From Calditrichia bacterium (GTDB lineage: Bacteria; Calditrichota; Calditrichia; RBG-13-44-9; J075), in NCBI GenBank assembly GCA_028284445.1, contig JANQRS010000065.1, positions 1 to 64,000 on the forward strand: 64,000 bases of DNA, written 5' to 3'. Position 1 is the first letter of the stretch, and each line of letters begins with the position of its first letter. Positions 61,683 to 64,000 of the stretch are shown here, piece by piece. The notes beneath the pieces are model-generated. The model had not been told where the DNA came from. It searched no databases and worked only from the letters and a program-made list of their open reading frames with translations. Both the position numbers and the translations under genes were made by a program.

Positions 61683-63458
61683 CTACTCTTCGGCGGTTGC
61701 CTGGGCAATTTCTTCGATAGTGGTAATACCGTCCATCACGCGTTGCCGGGCGGCGGCCCGCAGCGTGGTCATGCCATCTTTGATGCCCTGTTCACGAATT
61801 GCTTCGTCGTTAATATCTGCGCCGGAGGTAAAGATCAAATTCTTCAACTCCTTGGTAAAATACAGGGCTTCATGGATAGCCACACGGCCTTTATACCCGC
61901 CGTTGCATTCATCACAGCCCACGGCTTCATAAAACACCGTATTTGCGATCTCTTCCTTGCTGAAACCAAGCCGTAGTGGAATTCGCGGGTCCAGGTTATC
62001 CGATGGTCGCTTGCATTTTTGACATAAGCGGCGTATCAGACGCTGGGCAATCACAATATTGATCGCATAGGCAATCAGGAATGTCTCGATGCCCATTTTG
62101 TAAAGCCTCGATACCGCACTGGGAGCATCGTTGGTGTGAAGGGTGGAGAATGTAAGGTGACCGGTATTCGCCAGTTTGATTGCAATATCTGCCGTTTGCT
62201 TATCACGCATCTCACCAACCATAACGACGTCGGGGTCATGTCGCAGAATCGCGCGGATTGCCTGATCGAAGGTGTTCTTATCGCCAATTTTTAACTGACG
62301 CACACCCCTTATCAGGTATTCCACCGGATCTTCAACCGTTAATACGTTGATTTGCGGGTTCATCACGTGGCTGAGTGCAGCAATCAAGGTTGTTGACTTA
62401 CCACTACCGGTCGGACCGGTAAGAATAATCATACCCTGGGGTTTGGAGATGGCTCGAACAAAGGATTTACGAGCACCACCCTGGAAGCCCAGTTTTTCGA
62501 AGTCGGTAATAACGTTTCGATCATCCAACACCCTGATAACCACACTTTCCAGCTTGTGGCGATAATCCTTGCCGACAACCGGTAATACTGATACCCTGAA
62601 ACGAATCATATGTCCGTCGATGGTCCGCTGAATAAAGCCGTCCTGTGCGGCATCGCGCTCAAATCGGTCGATATTCTTGGAGCGGTCTTTTACTACTGCC
62701 GCCATTGCTTCCGGCTTGATGCCCTTGTCGCTATACCAGGGCTGCAGCTTACCGTCGATACGGAAGTGAATTTCCGAATCTTTGGCATCGGTCGGTATAA
62801 TATGGATATCACTTGCCCCGCGGCGAACGGCCTCAAGGAGCATCCCCTCCATCAAATTGACCAGCAGACTCTTGTTGATTTCTGCATCAATCGCTTCTTC
62901 TTCCAGCGAGGATTCTTCGGGATCGGTTTCGATCTCGATATCGCTCATGTCAACTTGCTGCAGGAATTGGTTTTCCGGGGGGAAGGCCTTCTCGATGATT
63001 TCATCGAATTCCTTCAAGCCGACATAACAGACTTCGTAACGTTTTGCGCCAATACGGCGCGCTACTGTTTCGATGTTGTTATTCGTCGGATCCGTGGAAA
63101 CAAACAAAAAGCGGTAGGGGGTATTTGGATCGTATTTGTAGATGAGAATCTTTTCATCCAGCATCAGCTTTCGAGTCTCATCCGGTAGCTTTTTCAGGAT
63201 ATTGTTGATAAACTGAATACGGTCTTCACTAAGCTGGCCGGATGGTAACTCCAGTTCCCGGAAACCGTAATAGCGTGCAACTTCGCGGTAAACGCTGTCG
63301 TGCTCGCAATTGAAATCTTTGACCAGTATTTCGGCCAAATTACGTGGATGATCAGATTGGTCCTGCTTGCGCATTTGTAATGCTTCTTCAAGGACCTCCA
63401 ATCGAACAATATTTTGTTTAACCAGGGACATCCCCAGTTTAAACATCGCATCTTGCAT
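61683..63458 (-). CDS. pilB: PilB/GspE-type pilus extension ATPase
   Basis: A 591-residue hexameric ATPase that drives pilus assembly. An N-terminal MshEN-like region (about 5-150) precedes a NTE2-like domain with SDIHIIPTDAKDSEIHFRIDGKLQ, then the ATPase core with Walker A GPTGSGKST, Asp box, Walker B DVVMVGEMRDKQT and His box TLHTNDAPSAV. A zinc tetracysteine motif, CQKCKRPSD ... CDECNGGYKGR, marks extension ATPases and is absent from PilT. ATG 63458 follows TAGAGGCG. The pilC gene is upstream with 165 bases between. Confidence 0.94.
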   Translation of the reverse strand: MQDAMFKLGMSLVKQNIVRLEVLEEALQMRKQDQSDHPRNLAEILVKDFNCEHDSVYREVARYYGFRELELPSGQLSEDRIQFINNILKKLPDETRKLMLDEKILIYKYDPNTPYRFLFVSTDPTNNNIETVARRIGAKRYEVCYVGLKEFDEIIEKAFPPENQFLQQVDMSDIEIETDPEESSLEEEAIDAEINKSLLVNLMEGMLLEAVRRGASDIHIIPTDAKDSEIHFRIDGKLQPWYSDKGIKPEAMAAVVKDRSKNIDRFERDAAQDGFIQRTIDGHMIRFRVSVLPVVGKDYRHKLESVVIRVLDDRNVITDFEKLGFQGGARKSFVRAISKPQGMIILTGPTGSGKSTTLIAALSHVMNPQINVLTVEDPVEYLIRGVRQLKIGDKNTFDQAIRAILRHDPDVVMVGEMRDKQTADIAIKLANTGHLTFSTLHTNDAPSAVSRLYKMGIETFLIAYAINIVIAQRLIRRLCQKCKRPSDNLDPRIPLRLGFSKEEIANTVFYEAVGCDECNGGYKGRVAIHEALYFTKELKNLIFTSGADINDEAIREQGIKDGMTTLRAAARQRVMDGITTIEEIAQATAEE

Positions 63459-63623
63459 TGATCGCGCCTCTAATTCCCTAAATTCGTCAGATGTTTTAGT
63501 TACTTAATCATCATCGGACCGTCCGTCCGGACCAGCACCCAGTACCTCACAACCAGGTTTGCCCCTCTATCGCGACGTTGCGATCGGCTATATTTTCCAA
63601 ATTGCTAAACTCAATTCGCTCTA

Positions 63624-64000
63624 TTAAAACGGTGTTGACGGACTTACCAATGCTGTTTCCGAAGAAATGATCGTCAGTGCCGTAATAACGACTGAAATAA
63701 TCATTGCTATGACCAGCTGGATCATTTCAACAGCATTCTTCAGCTTGTAGACCGTCTCTTTTTCGTAATAATTTGCGATTTGCAGCGAGGTTGACTTAAC
63801 CGTGCCCGTTTCAGCGCCGGAGTGAAAGCGTGCAAGGGCAGTTTTTGTAAACACATTACTGGCTTCAAAAGCCTGATATAGACCGCGTCCCTGGCTAAGC
63901 ATCATCGGAATGGAGATCGTTTTGATCTGCTGTTCCATATATTTGTTGCCACATGCTTCAGCAGCCAGCTTCAGGGCATCAATGTTCTCACCAGAGCCGC
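63624..64000 (-). CDS. pilC: PilC/GspF-type inner-membrane platform protein (3' part, cut by window edge)
   Basis: The frame is open to the window edge, so this is the C-terminal about 125 residues only. The stretch TISIPMMLSQGRGLYQAFEASNVFTKTALARFHSGAETGTV, followed by YYEKETVYKLKNAVEMIQLVIAMIISVVITALTII with the terminal membrane segment, is the second half of the PilC/GspF family repeat. It is the membrane anchor on which PilB and PilT act. The frame upstream of 63938 continues as YKNGCAEAALKLADINEGSG in reverse order of reading, without stop. It is the first visible gene of the pilus operon. Confidence 0.88.
   Translation of the reverse strand, partial: GSGENIDALKLAAEACGNKYMEQQIKTISIPMMLSQGRGLYQAFEASNVFTKTALARFHSGAETGTVKSTSLQIANYYEKETVYKLKNAVEMIQLVIAMIISVVITALTIISSETALVSPSTPF

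Noticed and set aside
1..64000. tRNA, rRNA or CRISPR loci
   Set aside because: Reading both strands by eye I found no cloverleaf with T-loop signature, no rRNA-like stretch and no spaced identical repeats; a tRNAscan or CRISPR finder run would settle it.

Overview
The window reads as chromosomal DNA of a Gram-negative (diderm) bacterium, most likely of the FCB superphylum (Calditrichota, KSB1 or Ignavibacteria-like). The reasons are a murein-recycling ligase (mpl), OmpA and outer-membrane secretin genes, lipoproteins, and two large secreted proteins that end in the Por/T9SS-type sorting domain with the NxPNPFNP signature. Start codons are mixed: several genes use TTG or GTG behind good Shine-Dalgarno sites. 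I found no tRNA, rRNA, CRISPR array, prophage or intact insertion sequence. Intergenic DNA is rich in short dispersed and palindromic repeats. Identifications rest on reading motifs and remembered families, not on database searches.

Layout. 1-11 kb: mpl, convergent with a receiver-PAS-HD-GYP regulator; a TPR protein; an acyl-CoA dehydrogenase; an M64 peptidase; an efflux adaptor with two LolD/MacB-type ATPases but no permease. This block is flanked by inverted copies of a repeat (144-396 and 10693-10931). 11-17.4 kb: a secreted VIT/VWA protein, an ECF sigma factor coupled to a Ser/Thr kinase, a HAD phosphatase and a secreted TPR-like protein.

17.6-27.7 kb is the most interesting block, a one-directional catabolic cluster: three-subunit molybdenum hydroxylase, NCS1 nucleobase transporter, yeast-type cytosine deaminase, cyclase-family metal hydrolase, ACSF3/MatB-like malonyl-CoA synthetase and amidase-signature hydrolase. 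Read in order it makes a complete oxidative pyrimidine route: cytosine to uracil to barbiturate to ureidomalonate to malonate (plus urea or its products) to malonyl-CoA. The cyclase-family enzyme would take the place of the classical barbiturase, which is absent. This assignment is inference from gene content.

27.9-51.4 kb is mixed: an LRR-Roc-COR (Roco) GTPase, an FG-GAP sorting-domain protein, an ArsR regulator with two SRPBCC proteins and twin operators, an NCS2 nucleobase permease with an M24 peptidase, a transglutaminase-like protein and TSP3-repeat OmpA protein, a sucrase/ferredoxin-like protein, a lone MacB/FtsX-type permease, a three-repeat secreted protein, a lipoprotein, a PAS protein, a PLD-type nuclease, a second cyclase-family protein and rsmB. 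51.5-64 kb is a minus-strand type IV pilus operon: pilC (cut by the window edge), pilB, three unusual pilin-like proteins, pilT (apparently starting at a non-ATG codon), a PilM-PilN fusion, PilO-like, a short secretin, an Ig-like lipoprotein and another pilin-like protein.
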